Shown here in pieces: positions 63,400 through 64,000 of a stretch of 64,000 nucleotides of DNA. Positions within the stretch are counted from its first letter, which is position 1; each line of letters starts with the position of its first letter. The DNA comes from Prochlorococcus sp. AG-418-F16 (GTDB lineage Bacteria > Cyanobacteriota > Cyanobacteriia > PCC-6307 > Cyanobiaceae), in assembly GCA_003214235.1 (NCBI GenBank), contig QCLW01000002.1, positions 1 to 64,000 of the forward strand, in the 5' to 3' direction. The position numbers and the translations under genes are program-made. Under the pieces are notes generated by a model that saw only the letters and a program-made list of their open reading frames with translations, searched no databases and had not been told where the DNA came from.

Positions 63400-64000
63400 A
63401 TGCGGAATCTTGTATCAAAAAAAGAAGAAGAGGAAAGAAGATTAAAAGCTCTAGCAGAATATAGGATTTTGGGAACCAAGCCAGAATCATGTTATGACGA
63501 TATTACAAAAATTGCGTCTACAACTTGTAATGTGCCTATTTCTTTAATGACTTTGGTTGACAAAGATAGACAATGGTTTAAGTCCAAAGTTGGACTTCAA
63601 ATATCAGAAACTAGAAGAGATTGGTCTTTTTGTACCCATGCAATAAAAGAAGATAGTCCACTAATTATTCATGATGCTTACCAAGATCATAGATTTATAA
63701 ATAATCCATTGGTAACAGGAGATCCAAAGATTCGTTTCTATGCAGGTTTTCCTCTTAAAAATAGTGATGGTAATAAACTTGGAACTCTTTGTGTAATTGA
63801 CAGAAAGCCAGGAAATCTAACTACGCAACAATTTAATATTATGGAATTATTATCCAAGCAAATAGTTTCATTTTTAGAACTTAGAAAAAAGTCATTAAAC
63901 TTGCTAGATGCATTGTCTAATTTGCATAAACAGGAAGGTATTTTATCTGTATGTTCATATTGCAGAGAAGTAAAAAATAAAGAGGGCGATTGGATGCATT
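63400..64000 (+). CDS. GAF-domain protein (cut by window edge)
   Basis: First 200 residues only. A GAF domain spans about residues 25-170 (PISLMTLVDKDRQWFKSKVG, AGFPLKNSDGNKLGTLCVID), followed by a helix and CSYCREVKNKEGDW, as seen between sensor domains and output modules. The output domain is beyond the window, so sensor-kinase or cyclase identity is open. Confidence 0.82.
   Translation, partial: MRNLVSKKEEEERRLKALAEYRILGTKPESCYDDITKIASTTCNVPISLMTLVDKDRQWFKSKVGLQISETRRDWSFCTHAIKEDSPLIIHDAYQDHRFINNPLVTGDPKIRFYAGFPLKNSDGNKLGTLCVIDRKPGNLTTQQFNIMELLSKQIVSFLELRKKSLNLLDALSNLHKQEGILSVCSYCREVKNKEGDWMH

Overview
The window looks like the chromosome of a high-light-adapted Prochlorococcus (marine picocyanobacterium). 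The DNA is very AT-rich, genes are short and tightly packed, a PSRP-3/Ycf65 ribosomal protein and cyanobacteria-only families (DUF1818, DUF2811, DUF3721, DUF3764) are present, and there are nine intact high-light-inducible (hli) genes. The strain cannot be fixed from sequence alone. No tRNA, rRNA, CRISPR, transposase or integrase was found.

Layout. (1) 1-15.4 kb is core genome: NAD synthesis (nadE, nadD), a GTPase, a CNNM/CBS protein, pepP, psrp-3, atpC-atpB, groS-groL, secG, gpmI, pyrR, an Hsp70-like ATPase, rpoZ and an EVE-domain gene. (2) 15.4-28.6 kb is an accessory island of tiny genes: two inverted copies of an hli cluster, a group of photosystem-like membrane microproteins (including a PsbY/PsbF-like fusion), an RHH regulator beside a beta-barrel porin, and single-gene cassettes. 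(3) 28.6-31.5 kb holds ordinary genes (LOG-family protein, PIN-PhoH ATPase, a conserved protein). (4) 31.5-46.8 kb is accessory again: microproteins, another hli, a glycan trio (GtrA, GT2, GT39/83-like), several young pseudogenes and long stretches of gene debris. (5) 46.8-60.6 kb mixes conserved genes (DUF1543, LptF/G-like permease, DUF938 methyltransferase, two membrane desaturases) with further hli genes and microproteins. (6) 60.6-64 kb returns to an EamA transporter, an HI0933-family flavoprotein and the start of a GAF-domain protein.

Most striking signal. The promoter, leader and first ~13 codons of the EVE gene (native copy near 15.4 kb) recur at least seven more times between 17 and 28 kb, nearly always in the same orientation and upstream of a minus-strand accessory gene. 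In many copies a short reading frame like the EVE N-terminus ends at a stop codon. It is followed by a pair of 11-bp direct repeats whose two halves change together from copy to copy, then by a TTGACAGTCGATCTAAAAT-like block. At several genes that block runs into a terminator-like hairpin with a T-tract directly against the start codon. This reads as a portable expression module that strings small genes into an array. I recall that short repeats derived from the 5' end of a conserved gene have been reported in Prochlorococcus islands, so the repeats themselves may not be new; the modular regulatory architecture is what deserves checking.

Other threads. Four hli loci share one exact promoter layout. 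Their terminators share an AGGGATA loop. A family of single-helix proteins carries an aspartate-rich tract. A palindrome, ATTACTAGTAAT, sits before both the RHH gene and the porin. Many genes under 60 codons were found by translating the sequence by eye; their confidences are set accordingly.
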